Shown here one piece after another: positions 1 to 9,393 of a DNA stretch of 64,000 nucleotides. Source of the DNA: Kribbella sp. NBC_00382 (lineage in GTDB: Bacteria > Actinomycetota > Actinomycetes > Propionibacteriales > Kribbellaceae); the NCBI RefSeq assembly GCF_036067295.1, contig NZ_CP107954.1:1178001-1242000 (forward strand), written 5' to 3'. Every line of letters begins with the position of its first letter. Positions within the stretch are counted from its first letter, which is position 1. Made by a program: the position numbers and the translations under genes. The notes beneath the pieces were generated by a model. The model searched no databases, had not been told where the DNA came from, and saw only the letters and a list, made by a program, of their open reading frames with translations.

Positions 1-842
1 TCATCGCGATGGCCTATCCGGCGCTGGACCACCGGTTCGGGTTCTCGGCGGCGGAGTTCTTCACCAGTGCGGCCGAAGTGGCGCGCAAGCAGGACTACCA
101 CCTGGTGCTCTGGCCGGTCGGGAACGACGGCGGCGAGCTCACCGAACTGGTCGGGCAGGCACTGGTCGACGGAGTCGTGCTGATGGAGGTCCAGCTCGAG
201 GATCCACGGATCGCGGTGCTCCAGCGAACCAAGACACCGTTCGCGCTGATCGGCCGGACCACCGCCCTGGAAGGCCTGATCCACGTCGACATCGACTTCG
301 ACACCACGATCGAGGACGCGGTCGGCTACCTGCACGGCCTGGGGCACCGCCGGCTGGTACTGGTCTCCGGCGATCTGGCCGACCCGAGATTCCACACCTA
401 CGGACCGTACGTGCGATCCGAGGCCGCCTATCGCCGGGTCACGGCCGGGTACGGCATCGAGACCATCGTGCTGGAGTGCTCCGACTCGACCCGGACCGGC
501 CGGGAGGCCGCGACCCGCCTGCTACGCGATCACCCGGAGACGACGGCCGTCCTGGTACTGAACGAGTACTCCGCCCTCGGGGTGATGTCCGGCCTGAACC
601 GCCTCGGCCGCCGCATCCCGGACGAGATCTCGGTGCTCTCGCTGATGGCCCCCGACACGGCAGCCCTGTCGAACCCCGAGCTGACCATCATGCGCACCCC
701 CGGCCCCGAACTCGGCCGCCTCGGCACCGAGGCCCTGATCCGCCAACTCGAGGGCGCCACCCCACTCCCCCCACCCCACCTCATCCCCGCCAAGCTGCAC
801 CTCGGCGAATCCACCGCGCCACCTCCGAAGGAGGCGAGCTAG
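1..842 (+). CDS. LacI-family transcriptional regulator, C-terminal part
   Basis: The reading frame is open from the window edge to a TAG at 840-842. The first in-frame ATG (position 9) is probably internal, because the N-terminal DNA-binding helix-turn-helix is missing. The visible 277 residues match the periplasmic-binding-protein-like effector domain of LacI/GalR regulators: FGFSAAEFFTSAAEVARK near the start, DGVVLMEV, the LHGLGHRRLVLVSG motif of the second lobe, and a C-terminal ELTIMRTPGPELGRLG stretch. Such proteins are cytoplasmic sugar-responsive repressors of carbohydrate uptake operons. The target operon is outside the window, so the ligand cannot be named. The gene converges on the downstream membrane protein gene with a 10-bp gap. 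Confidence 0.85.
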   Translation, partial: IAMAYPALDHRFGFSAAEFFTSAAEVARKQDYHLVLWPVGNDGGELTELVGQALVDGVVLMEVQLEDPRIAVLQRTKTPFALIGRTTALEGLIHVDIDFDTTIEDAVGYLHGLGHRRLVLVSGDLADPRFHTYGPYVRSEAAYRRVTAGYGIETIVLECSDSTRTGREAATRLLRDHPETTAVLVLNEYSALGVMSGLNRLGRRIPDEISVLSLMAPDTAALSNPELTIMRTPGPELGRLGTEALIRQLEGATPLPPPHLIPAKLHLGESTAPPPKEAS

Positions 843-852
843 GGCTCCTCCG

Positions 853-1878
853 TCACTTGAGCTTGAACTCGGGGATCTTGACGGTTTTGAGTGGTCGGCC
901 GGAGGCGTTGTAGGCGGTGACGGTCGCGGCCCTGCGAGACTTGGGGTCGCCGTTGGCCCACCAGAGGGCGTACCAGCCGTTGGCGACGGTGAGGTCGTGG
1001 GTGGCTCCGTTGACTGCCTTGAAGTGGATGCGGGTGATCGCTGGATCGACCCGGCCGAAGTTGGTGTAGGTCCAGCCTGTGCAGTTCGACTTGCAGCCGA
1101 TCTGGCCGCTGCCCTCGTACACGCCGACTCCCGACAGCGACATCAGGGGTTCGTTCTGTGCTGTGCGAATGCTCGGTGTGGAGGACTTCATCAGGGGCAT
1201 GGCCTGGCCGGACAGCGGCAGGTCGCAGCTGGCGGCGCTGCGGCCGGTCGGCGATACGGCCAGCATTCTCAGCACCCGGCCGAGATCCGTAGCGCCCTGC
1301 TCCGTCGACACGACTCGCCACTTCGTCAGGTCGTGCCACAGCAGGACCGAGCAGCTGAGCAACTGACCGTCGGCGGTCCGCGGAGCCGGATCCGCCTTCA
1401 CCTTCGCCAGCGCCGCGGCCGTCGGTTTCGAGTCGCCCGGGACGACGCACCCAGGGCCGAACATGTTCTTCTTCCCGGGCACCCGGCTCATCAGTCCCAT
1501 CGTGGCGCGGTAGACGCTGGGATGAAACGTCGCCAGCGGCTGCACGCCGTACCGGATGGTGCAGCGGCGCTCTGCCTCTGCCCGAGTGATCTTCCCCAAA
1601 GCAGCCTCACCCTGCGGCACTCCGGGCATCGGGGTGAACAAGGCCGCTCCCGCTCCCGCGGCCGCCGGCTCGCGCTGAGCAGCGCCGATGTCCGGTACGA
1701 GTGCAGCGCCGACCGCGATGACCGCCACTCCGGCGGCCAGGCCGCTGGCGGAGGCGATTCTGCGCCGGCGACGGCCGCGACGGCCGCGCTGCAGCAAGCC
1801 GGTCACGTCGACCGGGGCCAGTGGATCTCCGTTCGCCAGGCGGTCAAGCTCGGCGCCGATCTCCGGGTCGTTCTGCAT
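853..1878 (-). CDS. Single-pass membrane protein paired with SigE-family sigma factor
   Basis: This 341-residue protein has a cytosolic N-terminus of about 40 residues ending in an arginine block (30-40), one transmembrane helix (about 41-62) and a large extracytoplasmic domain with several cysteines. I chose the ATG at 1878 because AAGGAG lies 6 nt before it. A GTG at 1893 would add five residues and overlap the upstream sigma-factor stop as GTGA. The layout matches membrane proteins encoded after SigE-family sigma factors in actinobacteria, often annotated as CU044_5270-like, and an anti-sigma-like role is plausible. No zinc-binding anti-sigma HxxxCxxC motif is visible, so direct sigma binding is an inference. 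It lies downstream of, and probably in one transcript with, the sigma gene. Confidence 0.7.
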   Translation of the reverse strand: MQNDPEIGAELDRLANGDPLAPVDVTGLLQRGRRGRRRRRIASASGLAAGVAVIAVGAALVPDIGAAQREPAAAGAGAALFTPMPGVPQGEAALGKITRAEAERRCTIRYGVQPLATFHPSVYRATMGLMSRVPGKKNMFGPGCVVPGDSKPTAAALAKVKADPAPRTADGQLLSCSVLLWHDLTKWRVVSTEQGATDLGRVLRMLAVSPTGRSAASCDLPLSGQAMPLMKSSTPSIRTAQNEPLMSLSGVGVYEGSGQIGCKSNCTGWTYTNFGRVDPAITRIHFKAVNGATHDLTVANGWYALWWANGDPKSRRAATVTAYNASGRPLKTVKIPEFKLK

Positions 1879-1889
1879 GTCCGTCTCCT

Positions 1890-2399
1890 TCACGAGAGCC
1901 GCCCGACCGAGCGGGTCCGGTTGATGGTGTGACGGAGGGTTTCGAGTGCGCGGGCGGCCTGGCTCTTCACCGTGCCCTGCGAGCAGTTGAGGATCTCGGC
2001 GGTCTGCTCGATCGAGAGATCCTCGTAGTACCGCAGCACGATGCAGGCCCGTTGGCGCGGCGCGAGCTGGAGCAGAGCCGACAGGACCTCGTCGCGCTCG
2101 GCGTAGGCGTCGGCCGTGTCGTCATTGCGCCCTCGCTCGGGTGGATTGTCGGTCGACACTTCCCGGCGCCAGGGGCGCCGACCGATGTCCAGGGCCGAGT
2201 TGATGACGGTCCGGCGGGCGTAAGCGAGGGGATTCCCGCTCCGATCCACCTTGGACCAGGCCAGGTACAGCCTGTACAACGCGTCCTGGACCACGTCATC
2301 GGCCCGATGCCAGTCCCCGCAAACCAGGTAAGCGGTCCGCCGCAACGCCGCACTGGACGCCTCGACGAACTCCACATAGTCCCGATCCCGATCAGGCAT
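1890..2399 (-). CDS. SigE-family ECF RNA polymerase sigma factor
   Basis: This 169-residue protein contains sigma region 2 (LRRTAYLVCGDWHRADDVVQ, core-binding and -10 recognition) and region 4 (LSIEQTAEILNCSQGTVKSQ, -35 helix-turn-helix). It lacks regions 1 and 3, as expected of an extracytoplasmic-function sigma of the actinobacterial SigE/SigM-like family. The ATG at 2399 follows GGAGG with 5-nt spacing. The GTG at 2411 has its purine tract almost touching the codon and is less likely. The next gene encodes a single-pass membrane protein and begins 12 nt after the stop. The stimulus is not deducible. A second, paralogous pair occurs at 14247-15534. Confidence 0.9.
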   Translation of the reverse strand: MPDRDRDYVEFVEASSAALRRTAYLVCGDWHRADDVVQDALYRLYLAWSKVDRSGNPLAYARRTVINSALDIGRRPWRREVSTDNPPERGRNDDTADAYAERDEVLSALLQLAPRQRACIVLRYYEDLSIEQTAEILNCSQGTVKSQAARALETLRHTINRTRSVGRLS

Positions 2400-2475
2400 C
2401 GTGCCCTCCACTCTCCTCTGTCCCCCTTAGTACGGACTCGGACGGAGGTGGAGTTGCATCACTCGCCTGATTGGA

Positions 2476-2512
2476 CGAACCCCCGCCGAGTCGATCGTTC
2501 GGCGGGGGTTCG
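2476..2512 (-). terminator. Hairpin terminator after glmM
   Basis: A perfect 14-bp inverted repeat, CGAACCCCCGCCGA with its complement, encloses a 9-nt loop 14 nt after the glmM stop. There is no U tract on the minus strand, as is common for actinobacterial terminators. It separates glmM from the sigma-factor gene downstream. Confidence 0.7.
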
Positions 2513-2525
2513 GACGATGCTGGTG

Positions 2526-3872
<1,347 letters not shown>

Positions 3873-3879
3873 CAGGTGA

Positions 3880-4401
3880 TCAGCGCTTGCTGTACTGCGG
3901 AGCCTTACGGGCCTTCTTGAGGCCGGCCTTCTTCCGCTCCTTGATCCGCGCGTCACGGGAGAGCAGACCGGCCTTCTTCAGACCCGGACGGTTCGCCTCC
4001 TCGTCGGCCGCGTTCAGGCAGCGGGCGATGCCCAACTGCAGCGCACCGGCCTGGCCGGTGATGCCGCCGCCGTTGATCCGGGCGATGACGTCGTAGGAGC
4101 CCTCGAGGCCGGCGACCACGAACGGCTCGTTCACGTGCTGCTGGTGAACCTTGTTCGGGAAGTAGACGTCGATCGGCTTGCCGTTGACGGTGATGTTGCC
4201 GGAGCCCGGGATCAGCCGGACGCGCGCAACAGCTTCCTTGCGGCGGCCGGTGGCACCGGCCGGGTTGATCACCGCGACGCGACCGGACTCGGCGCGCTGC
4301 TCCGGGCTCGGGTTCGTCTCGGAGGTGTAGGCAACCGGGCCCTCGGTGTCGATGGGGACCTCGGTGTCGAGTTCTTCGGTCTCGGTGGTGATGTCGCTCA
4401 C
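3880..4401 (-). CDS. rpsI: 30S ribosomal protein S9 (uS9)
   Basis: This is a small-subunit head protein whose C-terminal tail reaches the P-site tRNA. The core ([17 protein letters not shown] onward) and the invariant C-terminus RKAPQYSKR are intact. At 173 residues it is about 40 longer than E. coli S9. The extra part is an acidic Glu/Thr-rich N-terminal extension (about residues 1-40), typical of actinobacteria. The start is GTG at 4401, with a GAGG about 10 nt upstream. The gene begins 37 bp after rplM and is its operon partner. Confidence 0.97.
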   Translation of the reverse strand: MSDITTETEELDTEVPIDTEGPVAYTSETNPSPEQRAESGRVAVINPAGATGRRKEAVARVRLIPGSGNITVNGKPIDVYFPNKVHQQHVNEPFVVAGLEGSYDVIARINGGGITGQAGALQLGIARCLNAADEEANRPGLKKAGLLSRDARIKERKKAGLKKARKAPQYSKR

Positions 4402-4438
4402 GCTGTGAATCCTCGTTTACCTGGCTCGGCGATCGCTA

Positions 4439-4882
4439 CTACTGAGCGATCTGGGTGATCTCGAACGGCTTCGGCTGCTGAGCCGTGTGCGGGTGCTCCG
4501 GACCGGCGTAGACCTTCAGCTTGCCCAGCAGCTGACGGCTCAGACGGTTCTTCGGGAGCATGCCCCAGACAGCCTTCTCGACGGCCTTGCGAGGGTCCTT
4601 CTCGAGGATCTCGCCGACCGGCGTGGCCGTCAGACCACCCGGGTGACCCGAGTGGCGGTATGCCAGCTTGTCGGTCCGCTTGTTGCCCGACAGGGCGATC
4701 TTCGACGCGTTGACGACGACGACGAAGTCGCCACCGTCGACGTGCGGAGCGAACGTCGGCTTGTGCTTGCCACGCAGCAGGGTGGCGATCTGGACGGCGA
4801 GCCGACCGAGCACGACGTCGGTGGCGTCGATCACATGCCACTCACGGGTGACGTCAGCAGGTTTCGGGCTGTACGTGCGCAC
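4439..4882 (-). CDS. rplM: 50S ribosomal protein L13 (uL13)
   Basis: This early-assembly large-subunit protein is 147 residues long, the usual actinobacterial length. It starts GTG at 4882 ([20 protein letters not shown]), preceded by GAAGG. Conserved features are [19 protein letters not shown], the [14 protein letters not shown] strand and RHSGHPGGL. The frame stays open upstream to 5017, but that part has no L13 similarity and overlaps the promoter. It is first gene of rplM-rpsI-glmM, driven from the promoter at 4988-5017. Confidence 0.97.
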   Translation of the reverse strand: MRTYSPKPADVTREWHVIDATDVVLGRLAVQIATLLRGKHKPTFAPHVDGGDFVVVVNASKIALSGNKRTDKLAYRHSGHPGGLTATPVGEILEKDPRKAVEKAVWGMLPKNRLSRQLLGKLKVYAGPEHPHTAQQPKPFEITQIAQ

Positions 4883-4987
4883 GGTCGTTGACCTTCGTTT
4901 CTCAGAGGTTGACAAAACTAGAACTGGTACGTCGGCGAGCGGCCCGCAATCACACCGGCGAGGACCAGGAACGCACAACAGCAGCCC

Positions 4988-5017
4988 AGAATACCGGCGC
5001 GGACGCCTCGGGGTCAA
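4988..5017 (-). promoter_or_regulatory. Probable housekeeping promoter of rplM-rpsI-glmM
   Basis: On the minus strand a -35 TTGACC (5017-5012), an 18-bp spacer and a -10 TATTCT (4993-4988) match the housekeeping sigma consensus well. The start point would be near 4981, giving a leader of about 100 nt before the rplM GTG. Confidence 0.6.
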
Positions 5018-5047
5018 AGCGAGCCTGAGCCGGTCGGGGACCCCGGC

Positions 5048-5076
5048 TTGGAACCAACCCGGGACCGCACTAGTTT
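5048..5076 (+). promoter_or_regulatory. Probable housekeeping promoter of citrate synthase gene
   Basis: TTGGAA (5048-5053), a 17-bp spacer and TAGTTT (5071-5076) form a plausible sigma-70-type promoter facing gltA. The leader to the GTG at 5167 would be about 85 nt. It is divergent from the rplM promoter, and the two -35 boxes are only about 30 bp apart. Confidence 0.45.
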
Positions 5077-5166
5077 AGCGGTGAAGATTGCAGTCCGAAT
5101 CGCGTCCCGCCGGCTGACATAACCCTCACTCACCAGGCGATGACGCCAGCTTCCGAAGAGGGCATC

Positions 5167-6453
5167 GTGACCGAACAGTCGCTCACCGTCCGGGACAACC
5201 GGACCGGCAAGGACTACGACCTTGCCATCACCGATGGCACCATCCGTGCCGCCGATCTCAAGCAGATCAGCGCAACCGACGGAGACGGTGGCCTGGCCAC
5301 CTACGACCCCGGCTTCGTCAACACCGCCTCGACCCGCTCGTCCGTCACCTTCATCGACGGCGACAAAGGCATCCTCGAGTACCGCGGCTACCCGATCGAA
5401 CAGCTCGCCGAGCAGTCGAACTACCTGGAGGTCGCGTACCTGCTGGTGAACGGTGCGCTGCCGGACAAGACGCAGTACGAGGCCTGGGTGCACGACGTGA
5501 CGTATCACACGTTCGTGCACGAGAACCTGAAGACCTTCATGCAGGGCTTCCGGTACGACGCGCACCCGATGGGCATGCTGCTCGCCTCGGTGGGCGCGCT
5601 GTCCACGTTCTACCCGGAGTCGCGCGACATCTTCAACGAGGAGTCGCGGGCGCTGCAGATCCGCCGGCTGATCGCCAAGATGCCGACGCTGGGCGCGTTC
5701 TCCTTCCGGCACGCCCAGGGCAAGCCGTACGTCTACCCCGACAACGAGCTGAGCTACGCGGCCAACTTCTTGTCGATGCTGTTCAAGATGAGCGAGCCCA
5801 AGTACGCCGCCGACGACCGGCTGGTGCGCGCGCTGGAGATCCTGTTCATCCTGCACGCCGACCACGAGCAGAACGCCTCCACCAACGCGGTCCGGGCGAT
5901 CGGCTCCACCCAGGTCGACCCGTACTCCGCGGTCACCGGCGGCATCGCGGCGCTCTACGGCCCGCTGCACGGCGGCGCCAACGAGGCGGTGCTGAAGATG
6001 CTGCGCCGGATCGGCTCGGTCGACAACGTGCCGTCGTTCATCGAGGGCGTGAAGGCCGGCGAAGAGCGGCTGATGGGCTTCGGCCACCGGGTCTACAAGA
6101 ACTACGACCCGCGCGCCAAGATCATCAAGAAGGCCGCCGACGACGTGTTCGAGGTGACGGGCATCAACCCGCTGCTGAAGATCGCCGTCGAGCTGGAGAA
6201 GATCGCACTGGAGGACGAGTACTTCGTCTCCCGCAAGCTCTACCCGAACGTGGACTTCTACTCGGGCCTGATCTACGAGGCCCTGCAGTTCCCGCCGGAG
6301 ATGTTCACCGTGCTGTTCGCCATCCCGCGTACCTCGGGCTGGCTGGCCCAGTGGTCGGAGTCGCTCACCGACACCGACCAGAAGATCGCCCGGCCGAAGC
6401 AGATCTACACCGGCGCCCGCGGCGTCCAGTACGTCCCGATGGGCGACCGCTGA
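5167..6453 (+). CDS. gltA: Citrate synthase (type II)
   Basis: This enzyme condenses oxaloacetate with acetyl-CoA to citrate at the entry of the TCA cycle. The catalytic triad is visible: H268 in GPLHGGANEAV, H307 in MGFGHRVYKNYDP and D363 in NVDFYSG. These positions almost coincide with E. coli H264/H305/D362. The length of 428 residues is normal for the hexameric type II enzyme. I prefer the GTG at 5167, which has GAGGG 5 nt upstream, over the ATG at 5140, which lacks a clear ribosome binding site. It is transcribed alone, divergent from rplM, with a hairpin terminator just after the stop. Confidence 0.95.
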   Translation: MTEQSLTVRDNRTGKDYDLAITDGTIRAADLKQISATDGDGGLATYDPGFVNTASTRSSVTFIDGDKGILEYRGYPIEQLAEQSNYLEVAYLLVNGALPDKTQYEAWVHDVTYHTFVHENLKTFMQGFRYDAHPMGMLLASVGALSTFYPESRDIFNEESRALQIRRLIAKMPTLGAFSFRHAQGKPYVYPDNELSYAANFLSMLFKMSEPKYAADDRLVRALEILFILHADHEQNASTNAVRAIGSTQVDPYSAVTGGIAALYGPLHGGANEAVLKMLRRIGSVDNVPSFIEGVKAGEERLMGFGHRVYKNYDPRAKIIKKAADDVFEVTGINPLLKIAVELEKIALEDEYFVSRKLYPNVDFYSGLIYEALQFPPEMFTVLFAIPRTSGWLAQWSESLTDTDQKIARPKQIYTGARGVQYVPMGDR

Positions 6454-6471
6454 CCTGTTGAGCCGCCGCAA

Positions 6472-6508
6472 GTGGCCCCTCGACCTTCAAGTCGTGGGGC
6501 CATTTGTC
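6472..6508 (+). terminator. Rho-independent terminator of gltA
   Basis: The stem TGGCCCC-CGAC pairs with its complement with one mismatch across a short loop, followed by TTTGT. It lies 19 bp after the gltA stop and faces the converging HNH gene. Confidence 0.75.
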
Positions 6509-6566
6509 GTCTCGAAGACCCTGCTGGTCCGGGCAAACTCAACACGGATCAGTTGGTCAAGCAGAG

Positions 6567-7316
6567 CTACGCTGGCGTAATCCCTAGAGATTCACGCAAT
6601 TCGCTGTCGCGAAGTATTGGAACAAGTTCTGGCTGGAACGAGAAGAGTGAAAGCGCACTCGGCTCATGCGCCTGATGGAGCATTGCAGTGGCAACGTCGG
6701 CAAACGGCTGCTCGCGAATTAGATCAACGCAGAGGCGCATGCCGACCAGGTCAGCACGCCATTTATCATTCTGCCAGTTCTTGATCGCCATCGAGACAAC
6801 CCCGAGCGCATGGCGACGCCCACGGGAGAGAACGGCTCTATTCAACTCGAAAACTTCTATAGTGCTCTCGCCACGCTTAGTCAGCGCGATATACTCTCCG
6901 GCAGCCAGCGCAAGATGGAGATGTTGACCTGGATCATCGATCACCGGATTCAACAGCAGCGGATCACCGTTCGCAGATATGGGGAACTGGTCACGCTTCA
7001 TGTGACTGTTGCAGATTGAACAGGCCCAGAGATGATTGTTCCAGTCGTAGGTGCGCAATGGCGTGACACCCATGGGTTCGAAATGATCGATGTCTGCGCC
7101 CTCATTGTCCCCGCAGTACATGCACCGCCCTCTACCAGGCGCCATCTCAGCTAACGCCAACTTCAATGGCGGCCTAACGCGATTTCGCACCGTCGTATGC
7201 TTCCACAACGCCCTCGCCTTCAAGAGTTGCTTATCCGCGGCTGAGATTTCGGCGGTCAACTTGGCAAGATAATCTATCGTGTCGCCTGGGAGCGGGGTCC
7301 GCTGCAAGCGGATCAC
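6567..7316 (-). CDS. HNH endonuclease, PtuB-like effector of a Septu-type defence module
   Basis: This 249-residue protein carries a zinc-stabilised HNH nuclease core: CMYC (C65, C68), the DH pair (D77-H78), N93/N94, and CSICN with the second cysteine pair (C99, C102) and K107. HNH proteins of this size encoded after an ATPase are the PtuB nuclease of Septu anti-phage systems, also found as retron-Ec78 effectors. The start codon overlaps the upstream ATPase stop by 4 nt, so the two are translationally coupled. The gene is visibly AT-richer than its neighbours, which suggests horizontal acquisition. The PtuB assignment rests on domain plus context; a different ATPase-HNH defence family remains possible. 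Confidence 0.75.
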   Translation of the reverse strand: MIRLQRTPLPGDTIDYLAKLTAEISAADKQLLKARALWKHTTVRNRVRPPLKLALAEMAPGRGRCMYCGDNEGADIDHFEPMGVTPLRTYDWNNHLWACSICNSHMKRDQFPISANGDPLLLNPVIDDPGQHLHLALAAGEYIALTKRGESTIEVFELNRAVLSRGRRHALGVVSMAIKNWQNDKWRADLVGMRLCVDLIREQPFADVATAMLHQAHEPSALSLFSFQPELVPILRDSELRESLGITPA

Positions 7317-8659
7317 TGATGCGCCCTCGACTGACCCAGCAGACGAGCAGCGATCTCATCCGTCCGCGCAACAGGGGAGCTAATAAGACGACGGGAGAGG
7401 ACCTCATACCGCTCTCGCTCCAGGGGATCGGCCTCCCCTCGAAGAACCCGCAACTCTAGCGCAACCAATTCCGAGCGATCCTGTTCGGCTCGATCCGAGT
7501 ACAGGGTTTCCATACCGAACAATTCGGACAGTATCGCATCGTCTCCACTGCCATACACGACACGGTCGTAGACATCCGTAGAAACCACGCTCGGCGGACG
7601 ATCCTCATCAACGCCAGGCAGGCTGATCAGACCGCCCGGGTCCGCAGACTGACATATATAGGGACTATGAGTAGTTACAATGAATTGTATAGCAGGAAAA
7701 TGCTCGGTCAGCCATCCGCCGATTCTCTTTTGCCACGACACATGCAAGTGTGCATCTATCTCATCAATGATTACAACGCCGGGGTAATTCACCGTCGGGC
7801 GTCCGCTGGTGATATGCACTCCTAAAACACCATACGCGTCATACATCTGCTTAAGTATGTCGACCACCAAAGCAGCAACAGTCCGATAACCATCGCTCAT
7901 CTCGCTGAGTGGATATCGGTGGCTGCCACTTGCAACCCATAGACCTTCAGAGTCGACAGACTGGACTTGGGCGCCATCGGGCAAAAGGCCGTCACCAAGG
8001 ACCGCGAGAGCAGCAGACTTGAGCAAAGCAGCTCCCGGGCGATCCTCAAAATCGCGAAGGTGTTGCTCGATCAGCCAAGAAACCCCCTCTGCAAGCGAGG
8101 CATCTTCATGGAAGAGGCTGGCCAGTCTGGCGGTGGCTGGCCGCAGCATCAGTCGTTGAACGTCGTTCGAGCCACCGGCGAGACGTCGAAACGGTCCGTA
8201 TCCAGCACAGAACCAACCAACGGGATTGTCGGCCCAGGGTCCACGTGCCCCCTTACTTCCGCTGGTCGGTGCCAACGACGGCTGGTCTGCCGCTCTACCG
8301 CCAGGACCGGGCTCGTTCGCTACCATCCACCGTAGGCCCGTCGAGAAGCGCTGGACCGGTCGCCTCCCCGTGCCCACGAAGCCGTCGATCGTTCCGTGAG
8401 TAAGGCGAACGGTGGAGCTGGCAAAGGGCTGGTCACGCGAGATCCAGGAACTGAAGTCGGTGACGAGACTACGAGCTGTCGCCGGACCAGCAACTGCGAG
8501 CGCGATCGCTCGTAGCAGAGTTGTCTTACCTGAGCCGTTTCGTCCCGCTAAGACGGTCCACCCAGGGTACGTCCCGTCCGGACGCACAAAACTGAGATCG
8601 ACGCGGCGCTCCCCATGGAACGACTTGACGTCTTCCACTCGGATTCTGTCCAAGTACAC
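7313..8659 (-). CDS. AAA/ABC-type ATPase, PtuA-like component of a Septu-type defence module
   Basis: This 448-residue P-loop ATPase is of the SMC/RecF-like (AAA_15/AAA_21) type. Walker A is GRNGSGKTTLL (39-49), an ABC-signature-like LSEMSDGYRT lies at 251-260, Walker B is VVIIDEIDAHLH (295-306), and the switch histidine is in TTHSPYI (H331). Septu PtuA proteins have this layout and act with the HNH nuclease PtuB against phage. The first available start is GTG at 8659. A TTG at 8653 has AAGG at good distance (6 nt) and may be the real start. The codons are AT-richer than in flanking genes. No reverse transcriptase gene is near, so this is not a retron version. Confidence 0.75.
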   Translation of the reverse strand: MYLDRIRVEDVKSFHGERRVDLSFVRPDGTYPGWTVLAGRNGSGKTTLLRAIALAVAGPATARSLVTDFSSWISRDQPFASSTVRLTHGTIDGFVGTGRRPVQRFSTGLRWMVANEPGPGGRAADQPSLAPTSGSKGARGPWADNPVGWFCAGYGPFRRLAGGSNDVQRLMLRPATARLASLFHEDASLAEGVSWLIEQHLRDFEDRPGAALLKSAALAVLGDGLLPDGAQVQSVDSEGLWVASGSHRYPLSEMSDGYRTVAALVVDILKQMYDAYGVLGVHITSGRPTVNYPGVVIIDEIDAHLHVSWQKRIGGWLTEHFPAIQFIVTTHSPYICQSADPGGLISLPGVDEDRPPSVVSTDVYDRVVYGSGDDAILSELFGMETLYSDRAEQDRSELVALELRVLRGEADPLERERYEVLSRRLISSPVARTDEIAARLLGQSRAHQ

Positions 8660-8723
8660 CCTTGACCGCCATCCTCAGGCAACGAGCATCCGACAGTAAA
8701 CCTTAGCCTCGGCAAGGTCTGGT

Positions 8724-8753
8724 GAGATGTATTGAAGGTATATCTCAGGTCAA
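8724..8753 (-). promoter_or_regulatory. Promoter with overlapping palindrome upstream of the ATPase-HNH operon
   Basis: On the minus strand TTGACC (8753-8748), a 16-bp spacer and TACATC (8731-8726) make a candidate promoter about 67 bp before the ATPase gene. An imperfect inverted repeat, GAGATGTA and TATATCTC with a 7-bp spacer (8724-8746), covers the -10 and most of the spacer. That is where a repressor would bind. No regulator gene is adjacent on this strand. Confidence 0.4.
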
Positions 8754-8754
8754 C

Positions 8755-8900
8755 CGGTCGGATGCGCCCCCAGATTGGAGGGCCCCGAGTTTTCTGTGTT
8801 AAGGAGCGGACAATGCAGCTGGCGATGCTGCAACGTTCCGAAATCTGGGTTGGGAACGGCCCCGATCCGGCTTGTCTGCCAGGGATCGGGGCCGTTTCTG
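8755..8900 (+). ncRNA. Possible small RNA or leader ending in a strong hairpin
   Basis: A perfect 14-bp stem, AACGGCCCCGATCC (8855-8868) with its complement (8883-8896), is followed by TTTCTG, so it terminates plus-strand transcription best. Upstream there is no convincing gene. An AAGGAG sits 6 nt before an ATG at 8813, but that frame runs through the hairpin and into the antisense of the SnoaL gene. The block could be a small RNA, a remnant gene, or simply the terminator serving the minus-strand SnoaL gene that ends at 8913. I found no certain promoter. Confidence 0.3.
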
Positions 8901-8912
8901 CGCTTCTGGGAA

Positions 8913-9368
8913 CTACGACGCACCCCGCGCCGCCGCCGGTTCCCGCAGTACTGCGACAAGTTCGTCCAGCCGGCCACGAGCGCGCGCCATCGCCACGTGG
9001 TCGACGTAGTCGCGCGATTCGACGATCTCGCCGTCGCGGACCCGTAGTACGAAGATGCAGGGCACCTTGAAGCTCTCACCCGTCGCGATCACCGTCCCGG
9101 CGTAGTCGAACTCGGCGACGATCACCTCCGGGTCCTGGGTCTGGTGGACCCGGATCGCGTCCGGCGTGAACCGCACCGCCTCCCCCACCCGCGGGCCGCG
9201 GCCGCTGAAGTGCTCGCGGAGCGCATCGCGCGTGAGCAACGGCGGCTCCCCGTACGGCGACATCGGGTGGCGGACGTCGGTCTGTTCGGCGTACAGGGCG
9301 GGCAGCGCGTCGAAGTCGCGATCGGCGACGCCGTGGACCAGGCGCAGGAAGACCTCTTCAGGAGTCAT
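8913..9368 (-). CDS. SnoaL/NTF2-like domain protein
   Basis: This 151-residue protein has the NTF2-like cone fold signature: an N-terminal helix with DRDFDALPALYAEQTDVRHP, then alternating strands ending in VPCIFVLRVRDGEIVESRDYVDH. Such proteins are small polyketide-cyclase-like isomerases, hydrolases or ligand binders; no catalytic assignment is possible here. The ATG at 9368 follows GAGGA with 7-nt spacing. It is divergent from a TetR regulator, and its promoter is covered by two palindromes, so it is very likely the target of that repressor. Confidence 0.8.
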   Translation of the reverse strand: MTPEEVFLRLVHGVADRDFDALPALYAEQTDVRHPMSPYGEPPLLTRDALREHFSGRGPRVGEAVRFTPDAIRVHQTQDPEVIVAEFDYAGTVIATGESFKVPCIFVLRVRDGEIVESRDYVDHVAMARARGRLDELVAVLREPAAARGAS

Positions 9369-9393
9369 CTGGGTGTCCTCACAAAGGATTAAA

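Noticed and set aside
4883..5017. N-terminal extension of L13 in the same frame
   Set aside because: It overlaps the best rplM promoter, has no L13 similarity, and the GTG at 4882 has its own GAAGG and gives the family N-terminus.
5014..6471. 485-codon minus-strand frame opposite gltA
   Set aside because: Citrate synthase with its full catalytic triad is on the plus strand; the antisense product is low-complexity Arg/Val/His.
8660..8912. Retron (reverse transcriptase plus msr-msd) upstream of the Septu-like pair
   Set aside because: No reverse transcriptase ORF or YXDD motif was seen within several kilobases, and the hairpin block is too short and simple for a typical msr-msd.
8813..9070. 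Possible small gene starting MQLAMLQRSEIWVGNG with a good ribosome binding site
   Set aside because: The frame runs through a strong hairpin and then antisense to the SnoaL gene; no homology is recognisable. It is kept only as part of the possible ncRNA block.
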